DNA of 9,920 bases from Bacteroidota bacterium (GCA_023393485.1 JAEWLD010000035.1:1-9920), one strand, 5' to 3'; positions 1 to 6,052 are shown, counted from the stretch's first letter. The notes: a model not told the origin generated them from the sequence alone. Program-made: numbers and translations.

Positions 1-1
1 G

Positions 2-649
2 ACCGGAGTTGAAACCGCCGCGCCCGTATTGTTCGATGTCTTTAATTTGCTGCCGCGAAAAAAATGGTTCGCGACACCGCTCAATGATCTTGAAGAAATT
101 GAAGTTTGTGCCAAAAGCGGCTACATCGCAAAAGAGAATTGCCCGAAAATAAGGCAACTCGTGCCACTTAAAGGAAAAACAACCGCGCTTTGCCCTTACC
201 ACAAAATCATCCATCTTGACAAATCGGGGCAATTTCGCGTCAATAGCAGTTGCGAAAATGTCGATGAAATAATTACCAAAACATGGTTCGTTTTACCGCC
301 GGTAATGGAATGGTATTATAAAAGCCAGCACATCGAATATACGCCGTTGCCTCCGTTTCGCGAGGATTGCGTCGGAACGCAGGCGGTCATGGATTTCATT
401 TATCCGAAGAATAACGGTAAAATCTATCTCGCGAAAGATTTCAACAGCGAGGTTCAGCCGGTTATTCTCAAAGTTGCACATTCACAAAGGGAAACCCAGT
501 TGTTTTGGTACGTTGACAACGATTTTAAAGGCGTGACCAAAACTTTCCATGAAATGCCGATCAAGCCTTCGACCGGCATACATTACATTACCGTGACGGA
601 CGAATATGGCAATGAAATTAAACGAAAAATAGAAATAATCAACGAATGA
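2..649 (+). CDS. pbpC: Penicillin-binding protein 1C, C-terminal part (5' end outside window)
   Basis: The frame is open from the window edge, giving the last 215 residues. PBP1C is an inner-membrane bifunctional glycosyltransferase/transpeptidase acting on periplasmic peptidoglycan. The fragment opens with TGVETAAPVLFDVFNLLP, which fits the end of a class A transpeptidase domain. A cysteine-containing linker follows (CAKSGYIAKENCP, then CPYHKIIHLD), as commonly seen in PBP1C. The last 85 or so residues, from about FIYPKNNGKIYL to the stop, look like the beta-rich PBP1C C-terminal domain (BiPBP_C). The catalytic serine and the glycosyltransferase domain lie upstream of the window, so activity cannot be judged. 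A TTG at position 29 could be taken as a start, but the homology continues upstream of it, so the gene is truncated by the window and not short. The next gene begins 40 bases downstream behind its own promoter-like box. Confidence 0.88.
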   Translation, partial: TGVETAAPVLFDVFNLLPRKKWFATPLNDLEEIEVCAKSGYIAKENCPKIRQLVPLKGKTTALCPYHKIIHLDKSGQFRVNSSCENVDEIITKTWFVLPPVMEWYYKSQHIEYTPLPPFREDCVGTQAVMDFIYPKNNGKIYLAKDFNSEVQPVILKVAHSQRETQLFWYVDNDFKGVTKTFHEMPIKPSTGIHYITVTDEYGNEIKRKIEIINE

Positions 650-656
650 TTTTTCA

Positions 657-664
657 TACATTTG
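657..664 (+). promoter_or_regulatory. Bacteroidota -7 box (TACATTTG) for the T9SS protein gene
   Basis: TACATTTG matches the Bacteroidota sigma-A -7 consensus TAnnTTTG exactly, 26 bases before the start codon and just after the pbpC stop. No clear TTG -33 element lies at the expected distance. The sequence just upstream of the box resembles that before ssb. Confidence 0.55.
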
Positions 665-689
665 GTTAAAACGCTAAAAATCAATTGTT

Positions 690-3329
690 ATGAAATCGAA
701 GATTTACGAGCTCCAAAAAATTAAATTCAGGCGCGCGGGTAAAAAATTATTACTTGTGCTTTTATGCGCTTTTTCTGTTTGCGCCTTTTCACAGGCGACG
801 GCGTATCAGCCGGCCAATTTGAGCCAATGCGGCGTCGAAGTATTTGACCTGACATCTCAAAATGTCGTGATTCTCGGAAATCAGTCACCCGCACAATTTA
901 CCGTTAGTTATTTCCTTTCGCAAGCAGATGCAGACAACAATGTTGGTTCAATATCGAATCCTGCTGCATTTATCGCACAACAGTCAGTCGCTACAACTAT
1001 TTATGCGCGGGTAGACAACACGGAAGACGGTTCGTTTGCCACTACGTCGTTTACGATAATATGGCACGCCTTGCCAAGTGTCACGCTGATTAGTGGCAAT
1101 GTCGTAGGCTGTGGCGCTTATGTTTTGCCGCCGCCGCTTCCGGGCAGTGGTTATTTTGCCGATGCTGCGGCGACTGTTCCATTGATTCCGGCTGTTGTCA
1201 CGACTTCAATGACTGTTTATTCGTATGCGGAAAACAGCTATTGCTCAAATATTGGGTCGTTTTATGTGACGATCAATCCGGTGCCGACGGTAGTTGAAAT
1301 GCCCGATATTACCGTTTGCGGTTCGTGGACGACCGAGCCGCTTCCGTCCGGTCAGAATTACTACACCGGACCCGGTGGAACGGGAGAAATCTTGCCCGCT
1401 GGCTTCGCCCTGACCACGTCTATGACAATATATATTTTTGCCCAAACCGGCGATGGGCCAGACTGTACTGCGGAAAGCAGTTTTGTGTTGACTGTTTTGT
1501 CGCCTCCTGTGATTACGCCAATGAACAATATTGTGAGTTGTACGCCGGTGGCTTTGCCTGAATTGCCGGCCGGAAGCCATTACTTTAATGGCCCGATGGG
1601 AACAGGTGGCGAAATCGTCGCAGGCGAAACGATTTTTTCGTCCCAGGACGTTTATATCTTTGCCGAAAGCGGGACAAATGAGAATTGTATCGCCGAAAGT
1701 GTTTTTCATGTCACAATAGGCGATGCGCCGCTGCCAATCCAACAACCGCTGGTTGGCTGCGATTCTGATTTGGACGGTTATGCGCAGTTTGATTTGAATG
1801 CGCTGATTCCAGGCCTTGTCAATGGTAATCCTAACTTAGCCGTATCCTTTTACGAAACTTTGACTGATGCCCAAATCGGTCTTAACCCGCTGTCTTCGCC
1901 ATACTTGAATATAGTCCCGCTTCAGCAGACTATCTATATCAGGCTAAATCTGAATGACGGCGAGTGTTTTTCAATTGGCGAATTGCCGCTGCAAACTGGC
2001 CTCTGCGGCGCAATTTTGGGAACGGTTAGTTTTGACTACGATGCCGACGGGTGTGACGCCGGTGACGGTGTCTTAGAGAATATCCATGTAATAGCGACTG
2101 CCGGCAATATCGTCCACCATTCTTATACCGATGCGAACGGACAATATTCATTTGCCGGTCTGCCCGAGGAAACGCATACGATTTATGTTGGCCAAAACAG
2201 TGTTGGAATTGCGACACCAAATTCACAAATCGTGACCGTAACCCCAGCGGGTGTCACGACGGTTGATTTCTGTATCCAACCGATTGCGACAGTAAACGAC
2301 CTTGAGGTATATTTTTGGCCGATGACTGCGGCGCGTCCTGGATTTGGGGCGGTTTATCAATTGCAAGTCAGGAATTACGGCAATTCGGTTCAAAGCGGCG
2401 TAGCCACTCTCGGATTTGATGAGGCAAGATTGAACTTCACCGACGCCTCAATACCGGTTACTTTCCAATCTGATGGATTGCTTACATTTAATTTTACCGA
2501 TATCCCAGCTGGCGGCATCGCGATTTATACGATTTGGTTTATGGTTGAGGCGCCGCCTGTGGCAAACGGTGGTGATGTTTTGGAATTTGCGGCACAAGTC
2601 AGCTCGCCGCTGGCCGACGCGACGCCGGAAAACAACGTCAGGAACATCAATCAAACAATAGTGAACTCTTTTGACCCGAACGACAAAACAGTTCTTCAGC
2701 AGGTTTTCCTTGCCGATGATACGCAAAACTATCTTCAGTACGTTGTCCGGTTTCAGAATACGGGAACAGCCGAGGCGGTCAATGTCAGGATTACGGACCA
2801 GCTTGACGAGAACCTTGACTGGAATACGTTCAGGCCGGTTTCGGCAAGCCACGCCTATCAAACACAAATGGATCAGGATGGTTTGGTGACCTTTACGTTC
2901 AACAACATCAACTTGCCCGACAGTACGACAAGTGAACCGGACAGTCATGGTTTTGTTGCCTATGAGGTGAAATTGAAGCCCGGTTTGACCGTCAACGACG
3001 ACATATACAACACGGCAAATATTTACTTCGATTTCAACGCGCCGATCATAACTAATACCGCAGTGACCGATTTGGTCGAATTGCTCGGTGTCGGCGAGCA
3101 TCGTACGTCGGTATTTGCGATGTATCCGAATCCGGCCGGTTCAACAGTGTCAATTGACACCAACGGCGCGTTTGCGGTGCAAGTCTTCGATATTCAAGGA
3201 AAATTGGTCCTGGAGAATCGCGGTGATAACTCAGCGGTGTTGAACGTTTCGATGTTGCAGAGCGGAATGTATTTCGTGAAAGTCACCACTGACAATGCTT
3301 CGGAAGTGAAAAAGCTGTTGGTGAAGTAG
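690..3329 (+). CDS. Secreted multidomain protein with T9SS type A sorting domain
   Basis: This 879-residue protein is predicted to be exported by Sec and then moved across the outer membrane by the type IX secretion system. The start at 690 gives a basic n-region (KFRRAGKK), a hydrophobic core at about 20-33 and a likely cleavage before Q35. Residues 43-125 and 357-437 are beta-rich segments of the FDL...iYiRl kind often found in flavobacterial surface proteins. Three related Ig-like repeats of about 72 residues lie at 127-344. An SdrD B-like segment follows at about 441-505 (TVSFDYDADG, then TDANGQYSFAGLP). Next come a CARDB/DUF11-like region (about 532-655) and a conserved T9SS-associated domain beginning SFDPNDK at 660 and ending near 795. 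The C-terminus (about 805-879) is a typical type A sorting domain: MYPNPAGSTVSID, VFDIQGKLV, LQSGMYFVKV and a final KKLLVK. No enzymatic motif is visible. An adhesin or structural surface role is inferred, and the ligand is unknown. The gene is convergent with rng. Confidence 0.9.
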   Translation: MKSKIYELQKIKFRRAGKKLLLVLLCAFSVCAFSQATAYQPANLSQCGVEVFDLTSQNVVILGNQSPAQFTVSYFLSQADADNNVGSISNPAAFIAQQSVATTIYARVDNTEDGSFATTSFTIIWHALPSVTLISGNVVGCGAYVLPPPLPGSGYFADAAATVPLIPAVVTTSMTVYSYAENSYCSNIGSFYVTINPVPTVVEMPDITVCGSWTTEPLPSGQNYYTGPGGTGEILPAGFALTTSMTIYIFAQTGDGPDCTAESSFVLTVLSPPVITPMNNIVSCTPVALPELPAGSHYFNGPMGTGGEIVAGETIFSSQDVYIFAESGTNENCIAESVFHVTIGDAPLPIQQPLVGCDSDLDGYAQFDLNALIPGLVNGNPNLAVSFYETLTDAQIGLNPLSSPYLNIVPLQQTIYIRLNLNDGECFSIGELPLQTGLCGAILGTVSFDYDADGCDAGDGVLENIHVIATAGNIVHHSYTDANGQYSFAGLPEETHTIYVGQNSVGIATPNSQIVTVTPAGVTTVDFCIQPIATVNDLEVYFWPMTAARPGFGAVYQLQVRNYGNSVQSGVATLGFDEARLNFTDASIPVTFQSDGLLTFNFTDIPAGGIAIYTIWFMVEAPPVANGGDVLEFAAQVSSPLADATPENNVRNINQTIVNSFDPNDKTVLQQVFLADDTQNYLQYVVRFQNTGTAEAVNVRITDQLDENLDWNTFRPVSASHAYQTQMDQDGLVTFTFNNINLPDSTTSEPDSHGFVAYEVKLKPGLTVNDDIYNTANIYFDFNAPIITNTAVTDLVELLGVGEHRTSVFAMYPNPAGSTVSIDTNGAFAVQVFDIQGKLVLENRGDNSAVLNVSMLQSGMYFVKVTTDNASEVKKLLVK
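1068..1721 (+). repeat. Three tandem Ig-like repeats inside the T9SS protein
   Basis: Residues 127-197, 200-270 and 273-344 share a common plan. Each has a cysteine near the start, then LP.G..Y or a close variant, a Gly-rich turn, TTSMTIYIFA-like strands, a second cysteine and a closing strand such as SFVLTV. The cysteine pairs are C141/C185, C210/C259 and C284/C333, so a disulfide per repeat is plausible. The repeats have diverged at the DNA level, which suggests old internal duplication. Confidence 0.75.
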
Positions 3330-3346
3330 CGACTGCGATAGCAGTG

Positions 3347-3379
3347 AAACCCCAAAGGTTTTTAAAACCTTTGGGGTTT
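3347..3379 (+). terminator. Palindrome downstream of the T9SS gene, likely terminator
   Basis: AAACCCCAAAGGTTTT and its exact reverse complement are separated by a single base, 17 bases past the stop codon. The CCCC/GGGG core followed by TTT resembles a Rho-independent terminator. The trailing T run is short, so terminator strength is uncertain. Confidence 0.55.
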
Positions 3380-3434
3380 ATCAAAAGACTGAAGCACTAT
3401 CGAGAACAAGTGCAACTTTATACCACGATATCGA

Positions 3435-3477
3435 TAGCGCGGCGCCTGTGAAGCGCCCAAAAAAATAGGCCGCGCTA
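3435..3477. repeat. Nested GC-rich inverted repeats
   Basis: TAGCGCGGC (3435-3443) is exactly complementary to GCCGCGCTA (3469-3477). A second pair, GGCGC (3441-3445) and GCGCC (3453-3457), overlaps the left arm, so two mutually exclusive hairpins are possible. No function is evident. Confidence 0.6.
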
Positions 3478-3487
3478 ACTTTTAAAC

Positions 3488-3560
3488 ATAAAAAAAACCG
3501 CCAATCATAAATTGAAAGGCGGTTTTATTTTTAATCCCGAATCTCATTTCCGTCTTTGTC
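3488..3560 (-). pseudogene. Duplicated 3' end of rng plus its terminator (remnant)
   Basis: This stretch is nearly identical to 3625-3696, with two substitutions and one A-run length difference. On the minus strand it encodes DKDGNEIRD and a stop, against DKEGNEIRD in the intact gene, and it carries the same downstream hairpin. Coding similarity stops at 3560, so only the last nine codons of rng were duplicated or survive. It has no start codon and should not make a protein. Confidence 0.85.
3494..3526 (-). terminator. Terminator, duplicated copy (second in tandem behind rng)
   Basis: AAAACCGCC (3494-3502) pairs with GGCGGTTTT (3518-3526). On the minus strand the hairpin is followed by a run of T. 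It would act as a back-up terminator for rng, and weakly in the plus direction, where the arm is followed by ATTTTT. Confidence 0.7.
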
Positions 3561-3578
3561 ATTTGAGATTAAGAGGAG

Positions 3579-3617
3579 GAAGCCCAGTGGGCTTCAGGTA
3601 TATTTGCTTTAGCAAAT
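3579..3617. repeat. Pair of short palindromes, REP-like
   Basis: GAAGCCC-agt-GGGCTTC (3579-3595) and ATTTGCT-tt-AGCAAAT (3602-3617) are perfect hairpins six bases apart. They sit in the 64-base spacer between the two rng-tail copies. Paired short hairpins between convergent genes resemble REP-type interspersed repeats, but one window cannot show whether they recur in the genome. Confidence 0.55.
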
Positions 3618-3624
3618 TGAAAGT

Positions 3625-3696
3625 ATAAAAAAACCGCCAATCGTAAATTGAAAGGCGGTTTTATTTTTAATCCCGAATCTCATTTCCTTCTTTGTC
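3625..3696 (-). repeat. Intact copy of the duplicated rng-tail/terminator unit
   Basis: This partner of the copy at 3488-3560 covers the true end of rng, its stop codon and its terminator. The offset between the copies is 136 bases measured at the CCGCC arm. The similarity ends exactly at TTTGTC (3696) inside the gene. Confidence 0.85.
3630..3662 (-). terminator. Rho-independent terminator of rng
   Basis: The arms AAAACCGCC (3630-3638) and GGCGGTTTT (3654-3662) form a 9-bp stem. In the minus direction it is followed by a T run (positions 3633 to 3627 read as T). It begins a few bases past the rng stop codon. The loop can form a small inner CAAT/ATTG stem, and the substitution between the two copies leaves it intact. 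Confidence 0.85.
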
Positions 3697-5214
3697 GAAG
3701 AAATGGTATTCAAGGAACGTGTAAGCATCACGTGGTACAATTTTCACCCATTTTTTGTGCTGGAAAAACCACTTTCCTCGCACCGATGGAAAACCTTTAC
3801 TGAGGTAAGCAGCCACAAAAGGATGCGCGTTAAGCGAGACATTCTTGTGGATTTTGAGCATTCTTTCTAAATCTGACTCGATTTTTTCAATAATCAAGAT
3901 TGGAGCATCTATTTCCCCGTTTCCGTTGTGATCGGGGTTTTCTTCGCTGGTCTTGATGTTGACCTCGGGCCTGACCCGTTGCCGAGTAATCTGGATGAGC
4001 CCAAATTTGCTCGGCGGCAGGATTTTATGTTTCGCTTTGTCATCGGACATCTCGTCGCGGAGATGATCGAACAACTTTTTGCGGTTGTCTGGATTAGACA
4101 TATCGATGAAATCAATGACGATGATGCCACCCATATCGCGAAGGCGCAATTGGCGTGCGATTTCGGCTGCGGCAATCATGTTGACTTCAAGCGCGGTGTC
4201 TTCCTGGTTTGACGCTTTGTTCGAGCGGTTGCCCGAGTTGACGTCGATCACGTGGAGCGCTTCGGTGTGCTCGATGATGAGATACGCGCCGCGTGCCATT
4301 GATACGGTTTTGCCGAATGAAGTCTTGATTTGTCTCTCGATGTGGAATTTTTCGAAAATAGGAATGTCCTTGCTTTGATAGAACTTAACGATGTTCTGTT
4401 TTGAAGGCGCGATTTCTTCGATGTAATCCTTTGTTTGGTGGAACAACTCCTCATCGTCTACGAAAATCCCGGTAAAGGTATCGTTGAACACGTCGCGGAG
4501 AATTGAAGATGCCCGGTTGAGCTCTCCCAATACTTTTGACGGATGATGGGCAGTTGGTAATTTTTTACACATTGCAGTCCATCTGCTGAGCAGGTTCTGC
4601 AAGTCTTTGTCGAGTTCTGCGACTTTTTTGCCTTCGGCTACGGTGCGTACAATGACGCCGAAGCCTTTCGGCCTGATGGATTGGACAAGTCTTTTGAGGC
4701 GGTCTTTTTCTTCTTTGGATTCGATCTTTTGCGAGATTGAAATCCTGTCGGAAAAAGGCACCAGCACGATGAACCTTCCGGCAAGCGACAGTTCCGAGGA
4801 AATGCGCGGGCCTTTGGTCGATATCGGCTCTTTTACGACTTGAACCAGGACTGACTGATTGGGCGCGAGCACGTCGGCTATCGCACCGTTTTTGTCAATC
4901 TCCTTTTCAAACTGAAAATTTTTGAGTGAGAAATCTTTTAATTTACCTGTGCTTACAAGTTTTAAGAATTTCAGTTGGGAAGATAAATTCGGACCTAAAT
5001 CGTGATAGTGCAAAAACGCATCTTTCTCGAACCCGACGTTTACGAACGCGGCGTTGAGTCCGGCAACCGGTTTGCGGATTTTCGCAATGAAAATATCGCC
5101 AACCTGAAAATTGCTTTTTTCTTCTTCCTTGTGTAATTCTATTAGTTTTCCATCTTTTAATAAGGCAAAATCTACGGCTTCAGAACTTGATCTGATGATT
5201 AATTCTTTATTCAC
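3667..5214 (-). CDS. rng: Ribonuclease E/G family endoribonuclease
   Basis: This 515-residue protein is an RNase G-type single-strand endoribonuclease for rRNA maturation and mRNA decay in the cytoplasm. An S1 RNA-binding domain starts near residue 37 (VGDIFIAKIRKPVAGLNAAF) with a long insert around 75-115, and the RNase H-like and DNase I-like catalytic parts follow. The metal-binding aspartates are visible as D324 in HVIDVNSGN and D368 in IIVIDFIDM, matching D303 and D346 of E. coli RNase E. RQRVRPEV at 411-418 precedes the place where the zinc-link CPxC motif is found in E. coli and Bacteroides. Here it reads NPDHNGNGEI (426-435), so the cysteines are absent. There is no long C-terminal scaffold, so the protein is RNase G-like. 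The start is GTG at 5214, because no in-frame ATG lies just upstream and the N-terminus MNKELIIRSS is typical. It lies downstream of hup and the small basic gene on the same strand. I see no clear TAnnTTTG box in front of it. Confidence 0.95.
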   Translation of the reverse strand: MNKELIIRSSSEAVDFALLKDGKLIELHKEEEKSNFQVGDIFIAKIRKPVAGLNAAFVNVGFEKDAFLHYHDLGPNLSSQLKFLKLVSTGKLKDFSLKNFQFEKEIDKNGAIADVLAPNQSVLVQVVKEPISTKGPRISSELSLAGRFIVLVPFSDRISISQKIESKEEKDRLKRLVQSIRPKGFGVIVRTVAEGKKVAELDKDLQNLLSRWTAMCKKLPTAHHPSKVLGELNRASSILRDVFNDTFTGIFVDDEELFHQTKDYIEEIAPSKQNIVKFYQSKDIPIFEKFHIERQIKTSFGKTVSMARGAYLIIEHTEALHVIDVNSGNRSNKASNQEDTALEVNMIAAAEIARQLRLRDMGGIIVIDFIDMSNPDNRKKLFDHLRDEMSDDKAKHKILPPSKFGLIQITRQRVRPEVNIKTSEENPDHNGNGEIDAPILIIEKIESDLERMLKIHKNVSLNAHPFVAAYLSKGFPSVRGKWFFQHKKWVKIVPRDAYTFLEYHFFDKEGNEIRD

Positions 5215-5240
5215 ACTGTAAATTTTTATCCGATGAAAAG

Positions 5241-5310
5241 AAGTTTCAAGTTTGAAGTTTGAAGTTTAAGGTTAGAAAACCTCGAACTTGTAACTTTAAA
5301 CCTCAAACCC
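5241..5310. repeat. Heptamer array with inverted halves (AAGTTTN units)
   Basis: Four 7-base units, AAGTTTC, AAGTTTG, AAGTTTG and AAGTTTA, run from 5241 to 5268. The right half (5278-5310), read on the other strand, also has a 7-base rhythm (GTTTGAG, GTTTAAA, GTTACAA). The halves meet in a hairpin: 5262-5273 pairs with 5278-5289 over 12 positions, with one mismatch and one wobble. It lies 5' of rng, on the side where its promoter or leader would be. Confidence 0.7.
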
Positions 5311-5389
5311 TTTAAATGGATGGATTAAACAATAATTAAACAGGTAGTGTTATTACCCGGTGGATTGTCAAATACCGTCAATCTTCTGT

Positions 5390-5418
5390 CTTTCGACTTT
5401 CAACTTTCGACTTTTCGA
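5390..5418. repeat. Second heptamer array (CTTTCGA units)
   Basis: The units CTTTCGA, CTTTCAA, CTTTCGA and an 8-base variant CTTTTCGA run head to tail. On the minus strand they read AAGTCGA/AAGTTGA, related to the AAGTTTG units of the neighbouring array and with the same 7-base period. Confidence 0.7.
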
Positions 5419-5450
5419 CTTCTCCGATTTCAATGAACGTTAAAAACAAG

Positions 5451-5475
5451 AAAAAGTAGCATCACACTACTTTTT
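5451..5475 (-). terminator. Hairpin overlapping the stop codon of the small basic gene
   Basis: AAAAAGTAG (5451-5459) is the exact complement of CTACTTTTT (5467-5475), with a 7-base loop. On the minus strand the first arm includes the last lysine codons and the TAG stop. The second arm ends in TTTTT followed by CTTGTTTTT, a plausible terminator. The stem is AT-rich, so partial read-through into rng is possible. Confidence 0.55.
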
Positions 5476-5559
5476 CTTTTTGTGACGGTTAGCTCTCGCA
5501 CGCTTCTTACGCTTGTGCGTCGCTACCTTATGTCTCTTTCTTTTTTTACCACTTGGCAT
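5467..5559 (-). CDS. 30-residue highly basic protein, probably ribosomal or RNA-binding
   Basis: An ATG at 5559 opens a frame beginning MPSGKKRKRHKVATHKRKK and ending RANRHKKKK before TAG. Of 30 residues, 16 are Lys or Arg and 3 are His, and none is Asp, Glu or Cys. I recognise this as a small protein found in many Flavobacteriaceae, usually annotated as hypothetical or ribosomal. Its make-up resembles very small ribosomal proteins such as bTHX. It may be, or be related to, the Bacteroidota-specific ribosomal protein bL38 described from the F. johnsoniae ribosome, but I cannot confirm that identity from sequence alone. It lies 58 bases downstream of hup and upstream of rng on the same strand. 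No TAnnTTTG box is seen directly before it, so co-transcription with hup is likely. The basic residues could also fit a nucleoid role beside HU. Confidence 0.8.
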   Translation of the reverse strand: MPSGKKRKRHKVATHKRKKRARANRHKKKK

Positions 5560-5617
5560 ACTTAGAGTTTTATGTGTTAATTATTTTGTTTTGTTGGCTT
5601 TGCAACACGGCTCATGC

Positions 5618-5914
5618 TTACGCAGCGCTAGGGTCGGTGTTGGTCTTCACGCCTTCTACGAATACTTTAGCAGGCTTGAATGCCGGGATGTTATGAGCAG
5701 GAATTTTGATCGTGGTGTTTTTAGAAATGTTACGTCCGGTTTTTTCAGCCCTTGTCTTGATGATGAAGCTGCCGAATCCTCTGAGGTAAACATTATCGCC
5801 GGTCTCGAGTGAAGTTTTCACTTCATCCATGAAAGATTCAACAGTTGCCTGAACGTCTCCTTTTTCGAGGCCCAATTTCTCAGCGATTTTCGCTACGATG
5901 TCTGCTTTCGTCAT
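5618..5914 (-). CDS. hup: HU family DNA-binding protein
   Basis: This 98-residue nucleoid protein has HU family length and layout. The helical N-terminal part (MTKADIVAKIAEKLGLEKGD) forms the dimer core. The HU/IHF signature is visible as GFGSF at 46-50, followed by the DNA-binding arm (GRNISKNTTIKIPAHNIPAF, 60-79) and the closing KPAKVF. HU binds and bends DNA as a dimer, with little sequence preference. At the tip of the arm, where most HU and IHF proteins have Pro after RN, this one has Ile63, so DNA kinking by proline intercalation is not expected at that site. The start is ATG at 5914, with an excellent promoter 45 bases upstream. The gene is divergent from mutY and heads the minus-strand cluster that continues to the small basic gene and rng. 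Confidence 0.95.
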   Translation of the reverse strand: MTKADIVAKIAEKLGLEKGDVQATVESFMDEVKTSLETGDNVYLRGFGSFIIKTRAEKTGRNISKNTTIKIPAHNIPAFKPAKVFVEGVKTNTDPSAA

Positions 5915-5958
5915 TTTCTTTTCGTTTTTTTTAGTTTATGAGTAAATTTTTGAGAGTG

Positions 5959-5990
5959 CAAATATAAGCATTTAAAAAAGAAATATTCAA
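5959..5990 (-). promoter_or_regulatory. Promoter of hup (TTG - 21 bp - TATATTTG)
   Basis: On the minus strand a -33 TTG (5990-5988) and a -7 box TATATTTG (5966-5959) are separated by 21 bases, within the spacing usual for Bacteroidota housekeeping promoters. Transcription would start near 5952, giving an AT-rich leader of about 40 bases without a Shine-Dalgarno sequence. Confidence 0.75.
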
Positions 5991-6023
5991 TCTAAATGAT
6001 TAAAATTTAACAACATAAACTTT

Positions 6024-6031
6024 TACTTTTG
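6024..6031 (+). promoter_or_regulatory. -7 box (TACTTTTG) for mutY
   Basis: TACTTTTG fits TAnnTTTG and lies 21 bases before the ATG at 6053, back to back with the hup promoter. No good TTG -33 element is seen. The box overlaps a TTG at 6029 that could be mistaken for the mutY start, which argues for the downstream ATG. Confidence 0.6.
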
Positions 6032-6052
6032 CTGACCTCAGATTTTTATCCG

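Larger units (their letters stand above)
3330..3666. other. Gene-free convergent intergenic region rich in inverted repeats
   Basis: This stretch separates the stop codons of the T9SS gene and rng. I see no supported gene in it. It holds a run of inverted repeats: ACTGC-gata-GCAGT at 3332-3345, a long AT-flanked palindrome at 3347-3379, a nested GC-rich pair at 3435-3477, terminator copy 1 at 3494-3526, AATCTCA...TGAGATT at 3540-3570, paired short palindromes at 3579-3617 and terminator copy 2 at 3630-3662. Confidence 0.8.

Noticed and set aside
2448..3101. Long open frame (217 codons) on the minus strand inside the T9SS protein gene
   Set aside because: It is antisense to a well-supported coding region, has no recognisable domain or promoter, and is rich in Arg, His, Val and Cys as expected of a shadow frame.
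5433..5459. Eight-residue frame MNVKNKKK on the plus strand
   Set aside because: It arises from the palindrome that forms the terminator of the small basic gene. It is too short and has no other support.
6029..6052. TTG at 6029 as mutY start
   Set aside because: It lies within the TACTTTTG promoter box. The ATG at 6053 gives the usual MutY N-terminus.
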